DNA from: a virus
DNA: 64,000 bases
IMG/VR virus record: IMGVR_UViG_3300028840_003271
Coordinates: 1 to 64,000 of that record
Direction: 5' to 3' (one strand)
The stretch's first letter is position 1. The number at the start of each line of letters is the position of its first letter. The translations under genes and the position numbers were made by a program. Positions 1-8,153 of this stretch are shown piece after piece. The notes below the pieces were generated by a model, which searched no databases, was not told where the DNA came from, and was given only the letters and a program-made list of their open reading frames with translations.

Positions 1-286
1 TTAATATTGAAAAGAGTGATGATATTTTTTCAATTTGTTGTGGTTTCATATGTTTATACATAAAATCTACAGCACCTTGAATATCAAATTTGTTAAATTC
101 TTCTCGTGCTAATCGTCTACTTTCTGGAGTATTTAATTCTTTAAACCATGATATGTCTGGAATAGGTATTCTTTGATGCCAAGGAATTTTAGCACATTCT
201 GAACAAAAATATAATCTAATATTACCAATAATGGCCGTATATATTGGTAGTTTGTTTTCACAACAAAAATCGCAATATATATCCAT
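1..286 (-). CDS. Zinc-knuckle-like small protein, 3' end outside window
   Basis: The ATG at 286 lies just after the stop of the preceding gene (289), and 95 codons are open to the window edge without a stop, so the C-terminus is missing. Two Cys pairs, CDFC at residues 5-8 and CSEC at 28-31, look like one treble-clef or ribbon zinc site. The rest is charged and helical with no family I recognise. It is the last visible member of the leftward array and probably shares a transcript with the gene before it. A small zinc-binding phage protein is the most that can be said. Confidence 0.7.
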   Translation of the reverse strand, partial: MDIYCDFCCENKLPIYTAIIGNIRLYFCSECAKIPWHQRIPIPDISWFKELNTPESRRLAREEFNKFDIQGAVDFMYKHMKPQQIEKISSLFSIL

Positions 287-288
287 GG

Positions 289-699
289 TTATTCCATAAG
301 CGTTGGTGGTTCTTTAGTCATGTTTGTAATTTTTAAAGCGTCGCTTGGTCGAATAAGTGGGTCGTTTTTTTCACCATTTTCACATAACTGATGATATTTT
401 TCTAATATCGCTTTACAAAAATGGTTTCTTAATATATTATATTCACCCACCTTACCTAAAAATCTTATTAGTGTAAGTTCACCATCTACATGAAAAAACT
501 GATACATAAATTTAGCAAAAACGTCTATCATACCTTCACTAAATTCAGACCAATCCGATAACACTTGATAATTACCATTTTCAAAAAGTTGTGCTGAAAT
601 GACTGTAATTGGTTTTGGTAAAGTTTCTAGTATTGTATCTAGACTATCAGTGTCTATTTGTTCAGAATTATCGTTGTTTTTATTATGGTTATTTGACAA
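289..699 (-). CDS. Hypothetical protein, TTG start
   Basis: A 136-residue soluble protein with an Asn/Asp-rich first 20 residues, followed by mixed alpha/beta sequence. The first codon is TTG; there is no ATG until far inside, and an AGGAG site stands seven bases before the TTG, so the non-ATG start is well supported. The stop is 3 nt before the next gene. No motif or family is recognised. Confidence 0.65.
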   Translation of the reverse strand: MSNNHNKNNDNSEQIDTDSLDTILETLPKPITVISAQLFENGNYQVLSDWSEFSEGMIDVFAKFMYQFFHVDGELTLIRFLGKVGEYNILRNHFCKAILEKYHQLCENGEKNDPLIRPSDALKITNMTKEPPTLME

Positions 700-733
700 A
701 ATCTGTCTCCTAATTTAGTTATTAGATTTATTA

Positions 734-1540
734 TTATTTAGTAATAGTTGCTGATCCAGCATATTCAATAGTTGCTGATTCAGCATTTTCAATAGTTGCT
801 GATCCAGCATATATAATAGTTGCTGATTCAGCATTTTCAATAGTTGCTGATCTAGCATATTCAATAATTGCTGATCTAGCATATTCAATAGTTGCTGATC
901 CAGCATTTTTAATAGTTGCTGATCCAGCATTTTTAATAGTTGCTGATCCAGCATTTTCAATAGTTGCTGATCCGGCATGTTCAATAATTGCTGATCCGGC
1001 ATATTCAATAGTTGCTGATTCAGCATTTTTAATAGTTGCTGATCTAGCATATTCAATAGTTGCTGATCTAGCATATTCAATAGTTGCTGATCCAGCATTT
1101 TCAATAGTTGCTGATTCGGCATATTTAATAATTGCTGATTCAGCATTTTTAATATTTGCTGATCCAGCATTTATGATTCTCGAATTGGTGCAACGATTAA
1201 TAGTTACATTTCCAACTAAGATATAGCATCCATTAAAAAGAACTTTTCGATCTTGTGTAACTAGCATTTGAGAAACGCGAGAGCGTAATAACTGTTTTAC
1301 GTGATTCTGTTCGTATTCTGTAAACCATTCTGGACACGACTTTTGATCAATATGTAATTTATATAATTTTAAATCTGCATAGTTTCCATTTTTCGGAGTA
1401 TATTCTAATCTTACAAAATCGTTTTGTCCATTGTCACAAAGATTTGCATAATCAATCAAATCTTCGTGACTATCTGTAGATTCTGGATGAAAAATTAATT
1501 CACGATTTTGTGTGTAAATAGCAGAAAACGTTTGACACAT
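734..1540 (-). CDS. Octapeptide-repeat (beta-solenoid-like) protein
   Basis: 268 residues. About the first 120 form a globular N-terminal domain beginning MCQTFSAI, a beginning I associate with repeat-tailed proteins of unknown function in phages and bacteria. Residues 123-266 are 18 tandem octapeptides close to A-G/E/R-S-A-T-I-E/K-N/Y. Such short periodic repeats with regularly placed small and beta-branched residues suggest a beta-solenoid, comparable in layout (not ancestry) to ice-nucleation octapeptides. The ATG at 1540 has AAGGA ten bases upstream. No signal peptide or membrane segment is seen. Function unknown; an elongated binding or structural tail is an inference. Confidence 0.75.
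   Translation of the reverse strand: MCQTFSAIYTQNRELIFHPESTDSHEDLIDYANLCDNGQNDFVRLEYTPKNGNYADLKLYKLHIDQKSCPEWFTEYEQNHVKQLLRSRVSQMLVTQDRKVLFNGCYILVGNVTINRCTNSRIINAGSANIKNAESAIIKYAESATIENAGSATIEYARSATIEYARSATIKNAESATIEYAGSAIIEHAGSATIENAGSATIKNAGSATIKNAGSATIEYARSAIIEYARSATIENAESATIIYAGSATIENAESATIEYAGSATITK
743..1174 (-). repeat. 18 tandem 24-bp coding repeats
   Basis: The 3' half of the octapeptide-repeat gene consists of 24-bp units of the form caatagttgctgatccagca plus four bases (plus strand), differing at a few positions. Because the unit is a multiple of three, a second frame on the same strand also stays open across the array and encodes a Leu/Gln-rich repeat. The units lie head to tail without spacers inside a gene, so this is not a CRISPR array. 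Copy-number change by slippage or recombination would lengthen or shorten the protein without breaking its frame. Confidence 0.9.
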
Positions 1541-1557
1541 GTGATTGTTTTCCTTGT

Positions 1558-1914
1558 TTAATCAAAAATGCTAAAAAGAGAATTTGGTAATACATTAGCG
1601 TATAGTTCATATGGTATAAAGTAACTATTTCGTAAAGATGTATCAAGTGGAACCATTCCTACATAATAAACATTAAGTTGGTTTTTATTGTTTTCATCAA
1701 TTTTACAGTCAATACATGTTGGATGAATCCAATTTACATCTAAATTTACATATTCTTTACATAATAAATGAATTTGTGATAATGGATGTTTATCTTTTGA
1801 TAGAAATTCTTGTTGTGGTAAACACAGTTTATCTTTATCAATAGATAAGATGTATCTATTGTTGTTTGTTAAATCTATAGATACAATAACTAGATTAAGT
1901 GTAACATCAAACAT
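1558..1914 (-). CDS. Hypothetical protein, possible degenerate Nudix fold
   Basis: 118 residues with alternating beta strands and one central helix. The order (strand, LPQQEF turn, helix around PLSQIHLLCKEY, strand) resembles a Nudix hydrolase, but the diagnostic REXXEEXGU helix is absent, so catalysis of the usual kind is unlikely. Its ATG overlaps the TGA of the sigma-like gene by eight bases, indicating translational coupling. The Nudix-like reading is a weak structural guess. Confidence 0.6.
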   Translation of the reverse strand: MFDVTLNLVIVSIDLTNNNRYILSIDKDKLCLPQQEFLSKDKHPLSQIHLLCKEYVNLDVNWIHPTCIDCKIDENNKNQLNVYYVGMVPLDTSLRNSYFIPYELYANVLPNSLFSIFD

Positions 1915-2467
1915 CTATATTATCCTTAATAATTTTTAAAATTGTTTTAATTTTATGTTTAGCACCGGTTTTAGTTATATTTAAATCTTTAGCAATATCT
2001 GTTAATTTGACTTTGTTATTTAAATATGTTCTAATTAATGATACTTGTGTTGTTGTTAATATATTTTTATTTTGTAAATTTTCTAAAGAATCTAAAACTG
2101 AAAAAGTTAAATAATGTGAATTATCAAATTCTGTTTCTACTATCATATCACACTCATCATACAGTTCTACTGGTTCTGTTTTGTGTTTATGTTTAAATTT
2201 ATATGGTGAAAAATATTCTTTAAGTGTCCAACAAGCACAAATCTTACGATAAGCTTTTTTGGAAAATTTCTTATATGGATTCCACTGCCAATCTGCTATT
2301 ATGATAGCTGAGGTAATATTACACAAAAGTTCTTCATCATATGTTGATGTTTGTGCGTGTTTATTGATAAATTTTTGAGCAAGACGAGTGTATAGTGATA
2401 GTAATAAAAAAGTGTTGTTATTATATTTGGTTTTTTTCAAATTTTTTAGTAGTAATAATTGTTTCAT
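1907..2467 (-). CDS. Sigma-70-family-like transcription factor
   Basis: 186 residues. The central part (around ADWQWNPYKKF ... AYRKIC) resembles sigma region 2, where a conserved D/N-P near the core-binding helix precedes the YA-like helix. The C-terminal 50 residues (LTTTQVSLIRTYL ... LTDIAKDLNITKTGAK) form a convincing region-4 helix-turn-helix. The ATG at 2467 overlaps the TGA of the glycosyltransferase gene as ATGA and is preferred over an in-frame start 36 bases further upstream. A small two-domain sigma such as T4 gp55 is the closest functional analogue, so it could direct host RNA polymerase to a phage promoter class. A plain HTH regulator is the alternative. Confidence 0.6.
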   Translation of the reverse strand: MKQLLLLKNLKKTKYNNNTFLLLSLYTRLAQKFINKHAQTSTYDEELLCNITSAIIIADWQWNPYKKFSKKAYRKICACWTLKEYFSPYKFKHKHKTEPVELYDECDMIVETEFDNSHYLTFSVLDSLENLQNKNILTTTQVSLIRTYLNNKVKLTDIAKDLNITKTGAKHKIKTILKIIKDNIDV

Positions 2468-3537
2468 ATGTAGTCTATAATTTTTTGTGCTGTATTTTTC
2501 CACGTAAATTTTTTAGCTGTTTCTATACCATAAATATTAACAAGTTTTGACGATGTTTTACTTATATTATATATGTCTCTCATATGTGTAATAAATAAGT
2601 CAACATCGTTTTTTGTAAAAGAAGACCATCTACCTTGTTTATGAAACCATATTCCGTCTTGAGCCCATTCTATTTCTTTTGGTTTGACTAAAAACGAGTT
2701 TTGATCGTCACAAAATTCTGTTAAAGCTGAACAATATGTGGTGATTATTGGAATTCCACAAGCCATAGTTTCAAGAATAGGTAGACCAAATCCTTCTGCT
2801 CGTGTTGGAAAAATACCACAATGTGCTTGATTGATAATGTTTGCTACGTGTGTAGGAGTAGATACGGGTGGAATAAAGAAGATTTTATTTTCTTTACCCA
2901 TTGGAGAAGATAGATATTTCTGCTCCCATTTTTTTACATTTTCTTGAGATAAGAAAGGATTATTCCACATTAGATAAAGCTCGACATTGTCTTCTGGTGT
3001 AAATGCTTTATTAAATAAGCCACATAAAATATCGTGACCTTTTCTTTTTTCAATTTTACCAATATTTAGAAAACGAAAAACTTCATCTGTTTTATTTGAT
3101 TGTGGTTGAAAAACTTCTGTATCTACACCTAGTGGTATTACTTCTATTGGAACAGAAATATTATTATTTTCTAATACAGATTTAGCCCATTTTGATGCTA
3201 CAAAAACCTTGTCCATAAAATTCAAATTATCTCGTTGTCGTCCATCAAGCAAGTCTAACTCAAAGAAAGGATAACCAATACGGGGTCCTTTTCCAATACT
3301 CTGTTCGATAAGAGAATGTTCGTGCCAAATTGTCAAACTTGGTTCGTTTTGGGAGAGAAAATGGTTGGACGATATTAATTTTTTCAACCAATCGGCTTCT
3401 GACTGGTCATAAATATCAGTTGGTGAACCAATAGGAAAATAATGACATTCTGCTTGAGATGAGAGTTCTCGAAGAATATTTCGACACGCTATTCCATAAC
3501 CCAAATTATTATATGGACCCCGTATGGTTAAGTTCAT
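2464..3537 (-). CDS. Glycosyltransferase, GT4-type (GT-B fold)
   Basis: 357 residues of a retaining GT-B glycosyltransferase. The C-terminal donor domain shows the start strand IGKIEKRKGHD and the signature EGFGLPILETMACG (E-x7-E type), which binds the phosphate and ribose of a nucleotide sugar. The N-terminal acceptor domain begins GPYNNLGYGIACRN. The ATG at 3537 comes shortly after the stop of the 46-residue gene. It stands apart from the main glycan cluster (15897-43926) and is followed by the sigma-like gene. The substrate cannot be told; glycosylation of a phage or host surface polymer is likely. Confidence 0.88.
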   Translation of the reverse strand: MNLTIRGPYNNLGYGIACRNILRELSSQAECHYFPIGSPTDIYDQSEADWLKKLISSNHFLSQNEPSLTIWHEHSLIEQSIGKGPRIGYPFFELDLLDGRQRDNLNFMDKVFVASKWAKSVLENNNISVPIEVIPLGVDTEVFQPQSNKTDEVFRFLNIGKIEKRKGHDILCGLFNKAFTPEDNVELYLMWNNPFLSQENVKKWEQKYLSSPMGKENKIFFIPPVSTPTHVANIINQAHCGIFPTRAEGFGLPILETMACGIPIITTYCSALTEFCDDQNSFLVKPKEIEWAQDGIWFHKQGRWSSFTKNDVDLFITHMRDIYNISKTSSKLVNIYGIETAKKFTWKNTAQKIIDYI

Positions 3538-3540
3538 TTT

Positions 3541-3681
3541 TTATCCTTGATCTTCAGTGGTTTTTGAATTTTCCAATTCTTCTTGAGCAAGTTCCATTAA
3601 TTTTGCAATAAAATCTGGATGAATCTTTGGTTTACGACCACGTTTTTTTGGTTGTACAACAACAGCTTCTTCACTTGACAT
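3541..3681 (-). CDS. 46-residue basic protein with AT-hook-like motif
   Basis: A short gene between the lipoprotein and glycosyltransferase genes. The ATG at 3681 has GGAG eight bases upstream, and the TAA ends 3 nt before the next ATG. The N-terminal third carries KKRGRKPK, close to the RGRP core of an AT-hook, followed by an acidic amphipathic helix. It may bind AT-rich DNA minor groove, or simply be a small nucleic-acid-associated protein. No family recognised. Confidence 0.6.
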   Translation of the reverse strand: MSSEEAVVVQPKKRGRKPKIHPDFIAKLMELAQEELENSKTTEDQG

Positions 3682-3684
3682 AAA

Positions 3685-4191
3685 TTACTCCTTCTTTAGA
3701 GAGAGTTTAAAGGGGGAAACAATAATTTGTGGTTCAACATATACAGGATGAACCTCGCCGTCTGGTCCTTTTAACATAATCCATGTGGCTGACAAACCTT
3801 CTGGCATAAAAAGACCATTTGGATCTGCTTGGGGTAACGTTCCAAAAGAACCACCTTGGCGTTTACAACGGTGTACTGCTTTTTCTGGATTTGTATATTG
3901 AACAGAATATGGTAATCCAAATCCAATTGCTTCTCCAAGAAAAATTAAATCTCCATGCATATTAACAATATAAGCATAAGTTGTAATTTCTTTATCTCGT
4001 AACTCTAAAATATCACGAGCAAGTTTTCTTTCTGTCCAACGAGTAATGTCTGGCATTCCAATTTGACGATGTGCTTCACTTAAAGCTTTAGCAGTTTCCT
4101 CGGCCTGTCTATTGTCAGCACTATTTTTTGCAACGTTACTACACCCCATACATAATAAAAACACCACACAAATACTTAATCCTCTTAACAT
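3685..4191 (-). CDS. Exported lipoprotein
   Basis: 168 residues. A hydrophobic signal ends in the lipobox LCMGC, with Cys17 as the predicted lipidated residue, so the mature protein would be anchored to a membrane of the infected cell. The mature part is soluble with a conserved-looking core (YAYIVNMHGDLIFLG) and no enzyme motif. AGAGGAGG precedes the ATG. It leads a group of three envelope-directed genes (this one plus the next two). Phage lipoproteins of this size can act in lysis or superinfection exclusion, but nothing here decides the role. Confidence 0.75.
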   Translation of the reverse strand: MLRGLSICVVFLLCMGCSNVAKNSADNRQAEETAKALSEAHRQIGMPDITRWTERKLARDILELRDKEITTYAYIVNMHGDLIFLGEAIGFGLPYSVQYTNPEKAVHRCKRQGGSFGTLPQADPNGLFMPEGLSATWIMLKGPDGEVHPVYVEPQIIVSPFKLSLKKE

Positions 4192-4192
4192 T

Positions 4193-4522
4193 TTAATCCT
4201 CCTCTAAATCATGTAAGAAAGTACGTAAATCTGACGGGAGACGATCCCAATCTAATTCATTAGCACGATGTAAAATTAAAGAACGAAGCGAGTCTTTATG
4301 TTCTTCTTCTGCTATTATATACTCCTTTTTTAGTTGTCTTAAATCACGAATAGTTCCTTCAACATAGGATTTGTTTTCTCGATAAACATCTGTTTTAGAA
4401 GATTCCCATCGAGTAGCAAAAGTTCTATAAAGAGTTAAGCTTAAAAAGCTTACACCAAAAATTGTTCCTATACCTAAAACAATGCATAAAATAGATATAC
4501 CAATAAATTTAAAAGTATTCAT
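4193..4522 (-). CDS. Small membrane protein with coiled tail
   Basis: 109 residues: one N-terminal transmembrane helix (roughly residues 6-30), then a long charged, probably coiled-coil segment. That layout suits a single-pass protein with a soluble periplasmic or cytoplasmic helix, as in inner-membrane spanins, but there is no lysis cassette beside it to support this. It is one base from the lipoprotein ATG region. Function unknown. Confidence 0.6.
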   Translation of the reverse strand: MNTFKFIGISILCIVLGIGTIFGVSFLSLTLYRTFATRWESSKTDVYRENKSYVEGTIRDLRQLKKEYIIAEEEHKDSLRSLILHRANELDWDRLPSDLRTFLHDLEED

Positions 4523-4535
4523 ATTATTCTCCTAT

Positions 4536-4937
4536 TTATGTTGTTGAGTCTTCCATATCGTCATCATATAAATATGGTGGTGGAATTGTAATTTCTAAAT
4601 CCAATTCGTTAATATGTTTTTCTACTTCCAGTAAATTCCATGGAAAATGTGAATGAAGTTTAAGATTTTCTTGTATAATAGTATATGTTCCATTTTCAAA
4701 CGCTACTTCGTAATACCACTTATCGTTTTGAGAATAAAAATTTACTACTATACCTAGTTTTTCTTGAGTGTTATTTTCTGATTCTAAATTATAAACTACT
4801 AAATCATATTTTACAAATTGTGGAGGTGGAAAAGTATTAGGTTCAGATACTATAAATTTCGGTATGTAGAAACAATTAAAAAATATGATAAGTGTAACAA
4901 TACACGTTAAAAGAATTAATTTTTCTCCAACAGACAT
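4536..4937 (-). CDS. Membrane-anchored hypothetical protein
   Basis: 133 residues with an N-terminal hydrophobic helix (about residues 7-27), then a compact beta-rich domain starting near YDLVVYNLES. The domain has the look of a small SH3-like barrel (KLGIVVNFY ... WYYEVAFENGTYTII), and an acidic tail ends the protein. Grouped with two other envelope proteins. No family recognised. Confidence 0.6.
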   Translation of the reverse strand: MSVGEKLILLTCIVTLIIFFNCFYIPKFIVSEPNTFPPPQFVKYDLVVYNLESENNTQEKLGIVVNFYSQNDKWYYEVAFENGTYTIIQENLKLHSHFPWNLLEVEKHINELDLEITIPPPYLYDDDMEDSTT

Positions 4938-4949
4938 TATTTTTTTCTC

Positions 4950-5912
4950 CTATAAAATACAGTAATCGGTATGTCTACGATATTCTTCTAAACTTTTAGC
5001 GTTCATATATGACATTGATGAACGTAGTCCATTAATAAAACGATGAACAATTTTATGAAGTGGTCCAATATATTCTACAAGTTGTTCTTCTCCTTCAACA
5101 AATTCTGGTCTTTTTTCATATTGTTCCCATTGAGTAGAGTATGATGCCGAACCACGAAATACTTTATGGAGTTTACCATTTAATCTTAATGTTCTACCCG
5201 ATGCTTCTTCTGTTCCTGCTAATATTCCTCCAACCATTACAAGGTCTGCACCAAGAGCGAGACCTTTACACAAATCTCTTGGTTGTTTTATTCCACCATC
5301 AAGAACAATTTGTGTATCAACATTAGATTTAACACATTCTAACAAAGATGAAATTGGTGGATATTCTAATCCAGTTTCAATTTTAGTTGTACATGCTGAA
5401 CCCGTTCCAATACCACACCTTATTGCTTGAACATTATGTTGAGATAACCATGAAAAACATTCTGCTGATGCCACATTACCTACAAGAATATGAATATCGT
5501 GATGTGTAGAATGTAATTTTGTCAACACTTCACTAATTTTAGTATTAGCACCATTTGCTGTATCCAAACAAAAATAACGACATCCACGAGCATAAAGTTC
5601 TTCAAATCTTTCAAAATAATCTCCATTTATTCCAATTGCACATCCTACATCTTTTGGACACTGAATGTGTTCGTGAATTTGATCGGCAATACTTTGAAAA
5701 CGATGAATGTAACCAAATCCACCCAAATTTCTTATAGTAGTGACCAAGTTTGCATTACCAATATCTGGCATTGGACTAGCAATAAGAGGTATACTTAAAT
5801 GTATATCACCATACCATACTGATGTGTTTACATCTTTACGAGAAACAATAGAAGAAACGTGTCTACTAATTAGACCAATATTATTAAATCCTAACGACTT
5901 CAACTTGAACAT
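4950..5912 (-). CDS. guaC: GMP reductase / IMP dehydrogenase family protein
   Basis: 320 residues of a single (beta/alpha)8 barrel without the CBS insert typical of IMP dehydrogenase, which favours GMP reductase (GMP to IMP with NADPH). The catalytic loop GIGTGSACTT contains the active-site Cys, the phosphate-binding segment VLDGGIKQP follows, and the C-terminal NGLRSSMSYMNA matches the family's end. The length is slightly below E. coli GuaC (347). It lies downstream of a phosphoribosyltransferase, so the pair would interconvert and salvage purine nucleotides for phage DNA. The start at 5912 has AAGGT upstream and overlaps the preceding gene by 29 bases. Confidence 0.85.
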   Translation of the reverse strand: MFKLKSLGFNNIGLISRHVSSIVSRKDVNTSVWYGDIHLSIPLIASPMPDIGNANLVTTIRNLGGFGYIHRFQSIADQIHEHIQCPKDVGCAIGINGDYFERFEELYARGCRYFCLDTANGANTKISEVLTKLHSTHHDIHILVGNVASAECFSWLSQHNVQAIRCGIGTGSACTTKIETGLEYPPISSLLECVKSNVDTQIVLDGGIKQPRDLCKGLALGADLVMVGGILAGTEEASGRTLRLNGKLHKVFRGSASYSTQWEQYEKRPEFVEGEEQLVEYIGPLHKIVHRFINGLRSSMSYMNAKSLEEYRRHTDYCIL

Positions 5913-6111
5913 TTGAAGGTAACCTTATACAAACTTTATTAGGGTTTTTGTTAATTCTATAAATATTTTGTCCCAATCGTGTAATAATTTGTCCAACATA
6001 AATTCCTCGTTCGGATAAATATGTAAAAACCTCAGACAATTCTAAAAATGAGTTTGTATCAATATTAATTTGAGTTATTTTGTGGGGTTGTCCCAAGGGA
6101 AGACTATCCAT
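5884..6111 (-). CDS. Small protein squeezed between purine genes
   Basis: 75 residues overlapping the 3' end of the phosphoribosyltransferase gene by 37 bases and the 5' end of the GMP-reductase gene by 29. The sequence is protein-like (SFLELSEVFTYLSERGIYVGQII, then a beta-rich tail). No clear Shine-Dalgarno precedes the ATG at 6111, so translation probably depends on coupling, or a later non-ATG start is used. No family recognised. Confidence 0.55.
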   Translation of the reverse strand: MDSLPLGQPHKITQINIDTNSFLELSEVFTYLSERGIYVGQIITRLGQNIYRINKNPNKVCIRLPSNVQVEVVRI

Positions 6112-6536
6112 TCGGTCGGCTTTATTTGACTATAAAAGTGTGGTGCTGGTTTTATTTTTGGATTCCAAAAAAGAGTTGCTAATGCTGTATATGTTCCAAA
6201 ATATTGAACAAATGTTCGTGTTGTTTTTCCGGTATCTATAATATCATCAACTAATAAAATATGTTTTCCATTTTGTTCATAATCAATATTTTTTACAACG
6301 ATAGGTTTTTCTAATGGTGTTTTTTGTTCTCCATAAAATCCTATTTGAACACTTTCGTGTGGTAACATAAGTTTATTAGCAAGTTTTGTGCTTACATGTA
6401 AACCACTATTTCCAATACCAACAACTTTATCTAATACACCAAAGACAGCGTTATAAGTAATTTGTTGATATAAATCTTCTATATATTTTTCTATATTTTC
6501 TTTTGAACAGTAACGCTTGTCGAGTATTGTTTCCAT
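6075..6536 (-). CDS. Phosphoribosyltransferase, purine type
   Basis: 153 residues of a type I PRTase. The PRPP loop is HILLVDDIIDTGKT, with two acidic residues followed by DTGKT, and GIGNSGL forms the pyrophosphate loop. The size and the short aromatic hood at the C-terminus (WIVFPWDN) resemble xanthine/guanine PRTases. It would turn a purine base plus PRPP into a nucleotide; the downstream GMP-reductase-like gene makes a purine salvage unit. AAGGAG lies seven bases before the ATG. Confidence 0.82.
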   Translation of the reverse strand: METILDKRYCSKENIEKYIEDLYQQITYNAVFGVLDKVVGIGNSGLHVSTKLANKLMLPHESVQIGFYGEQKTPLEKPIVVKNIDYEQNGKHILLVDDIIDTGKTTRTFVQYFGTYTALATLFWNPKIKPAPHFYSQIKPTEWIVFPWDNPTK

Positions 6537-7322
6537 TTAATCTCCTTTTTTTAGCCAAAAATGATGTGCGGTTCCATGTCCCCAACAATCTTCGTTGGGC
6601 GTACATCGTCCTTGTGAATGTTTTATTATAATCAACCCAACATCTCTAATAAGTTGTTCTAATTTTTCTGAACTAAATTGTAGAGGATGAAAGGGGTCGT
6701 TATTGTTAAAGTCATCACAATCTACAGAAATAAAAGCATGTTCTCCAGGTTTAAGATAAATATGAATGTTTCGTAAAACCTGTTCAGCATCGTAGCAATG
6801 GTCAAGAACATTAATACACATTACTTGGTCAACCTGTTCAATTAAATGTGTTTGTAAATGTTCTGCTGGAACGGTATAAACGGTAGAATATTTGTCAAAA
6901 TTAGCATATGGTAAATCTTTAAGTTGATTATAGAGTGGTTCAATAGCAATAAACTCTCCTCTTAACCAAACCAATCTATTAACAGGACCAGGACCAATAT
7001 CTAACAAAACTTTATTTTCAAACTGGTCTTGTTTAAATCCAAATCTTTTCATAGTCCATTCTGACAATTTGGGAACTTCACGACATTCCTTTTGTCCTCC
7101 ACGAATCCAAGCTCCTAATTCAGCAGATTGAGCGGTTTCCCATTTTTCTACCGACACATTATTAATACTAGTTTTTTGTGGAAAAAACTGGTAAGTCAAA
7201 TATATAAACCCTTGAGTAATACACGCAAATATAAATCCAACCAAAAGTATACATATAACATATCCTGCTAACCAACACAAGGGGGGGTCGCGTAGGCGAG
7301 ACAAGTCTTTTAATGTTTGCAT
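6537..7322 (-). CDS. Membrane-anchored SAM methyltransferase-like protein
   Basis: 261 residues. Residues 16-48 form one or two hydrophobic helices, after which comes a Rossmann-fold class I methyltransferase: motif I VLLDIGPGP, acidic strand FIAIEP, and motif IV region QVMCINVLDHC. Membrane tethering of a small-molecule or sugar methyltransferase is unusual and suggests a lipid-linked or envelope substrate, though the acceptor is unknown. Its stop abuts the PRTase ATG. Confidence 0.72.
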   Translation of the reverse strand: MQTLKDLSRLRDPPLCWLAGYVICILLVGFIFACITQGFIYLTYQFFPQKTSINNVSVEKWETAQSAELGAWIRGGQKECREVPKLSEWTMKRFGFKQDQFENKVLLDIGPGPVNRLVWLRGEFIAIEPLYNQLKDLPYANFDKYSTVYTVPAEHLQTHLIEQVDQVMCINVLDHCYDAEQVLRNIHIYLKPGEHAFISVDCDDFNNNDPFHPLQFSSEKLEQLIRDVGLIIIKHSQGRCTPNEDCWGHGTAHHFWLKKGD

Positions 7323-7331
7323 TTTTTTCTC

Positions 7332-7850
7332 CTATAAATATGGTAATACATTTACAGCACGATGTAGTTTTTTCTGTAATTCATCAATATATTTTTGTTC
7401 TAAATTAGGTAGTGCTTTAAAACAAAGTTTATGTATTTGTTCACATTCTTCTGACTTGTAAATCGTTTCTAATTTGTAAACCTTTCGTTCACCTAAGGTT
7501 ATTGGAATATGATTATAAGTTGGATAATATTTATAAGCTTCTTTCCAAAGAATATTTTCAACCTCTTCATAATCTTTTAGCATATTACGATATTCACTAC
7601 ACAAGTCTCGAACTTCGTCATAAATTACTTTATTTTTATCGTTTACTTTAATTTTGGAAGCATGTTCGTGTTTCCAATCGATTGTTGTGGTCCAAGGGTC
7701 ATTTAACCATTTTTCCAGAGATTGAAAAATATGTTCAACAATAAAAGGTTCCCAATCAGGAATTTCCCAACGATTAAAGGAAATTTTCCAAGGTTTAGTT
7801 ATAAATCTACAGCGAAACGCATACCAATATCTCTTTAATTTTTCCAACAT
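7332..7850 (-). CDS. Hypothetical protein, helical
   Basis: 172 residues from the ATG at 7850, chosen because GGAG lies six bases upstream; an in-frame TTG twelve bases earlier overlaps that site. The protein is rich in Trp, Tyr and charged residues and mostly helical, without membrane segments. No family recognised. It lies between a small basic protein gene and the methyltransferase gene. Confidence 0.6.
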   Translation of the reverse strand: MLEKLKRYWYAFRCRFITKPWKISFNRWEIPDWEPFIVEHIFQSLEKWLNDPWTTTIDWKHEHASKIKVNDKNKVIYDEVRDLCSEYRNMLKDYEEVENILWKEAYKYYPTYNHIPITLGERKVYKLETIYKSEECEQIHKLCFKALPNLEQKYIDELQKKLHRAVNVLPYL

Positions 7851-7872
7851 TACTAACTCCAAAACTTGAAAT

Positions 7873-8127
7873 CTATTTTAGTCCACGAGATAAAAGTAGA
7901 AATTGACGGGTGTCAGGATGTAGGTTAAGTCCTAATAGACTATTAAACTCTTTTTGAGTAGAAGATTTAGCAAAGTCTTCAAGTGCTTGAGACTGTTGTT
8001 GAGAACGTTTAATTGCTCGTCCTTGTTTTTTTGCTTGTTCTTTTGCGTTTGGTCCCGTGTAACATCTTCCAGATTGTCCAAATTTCCATCCAGATTTTCC
8101 ATCCTTTGTACATTTCATTAGAGGCAT
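7873..8127 (-). CDS. Small protein of the GWK-SG-CYTG type
   Basis: 84 residues. The N-terminus MPLMKCTKDGKSGWKFG and the following SGRCYTG resemble short proteins I associate with structural regions of some large phages, where a Lys/Gly/Trp head precedes a helical tail. The middle has a basic Gln-rich helix. The role is unknown; placement near head or packaging genes elsewhere is recollection, and no such gene is in this window. Confidence 0.6.
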   Translation of the reverse strand: MPLMKCTKDGKSGWKFGQSGRCYTGPNAKEQAKKQGRAIKRSQQQSQALEDFAKSSTQKEFNSLLGLNLHPDTRQFLLLSRGLK

Positions 8128-8153
8128 CGTTGTCTCCTTTAGTTGAGTTAGTG

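Noticed and set aside
715-1170. 151-codon frame encoding a Leu/Gln/Asp octapeptide repeat
   Set aside because: It is the second frame of the 24-bp array, open only because the unit length is divisible by three. The other frame extends into a non-repeated N-terminal domain with its own ribosome site.
743-1174. CRISPR-like repeat array
   Set aside because: Units are contiguous, have no spacers, and lie inside an open reading frame as multiples of three.
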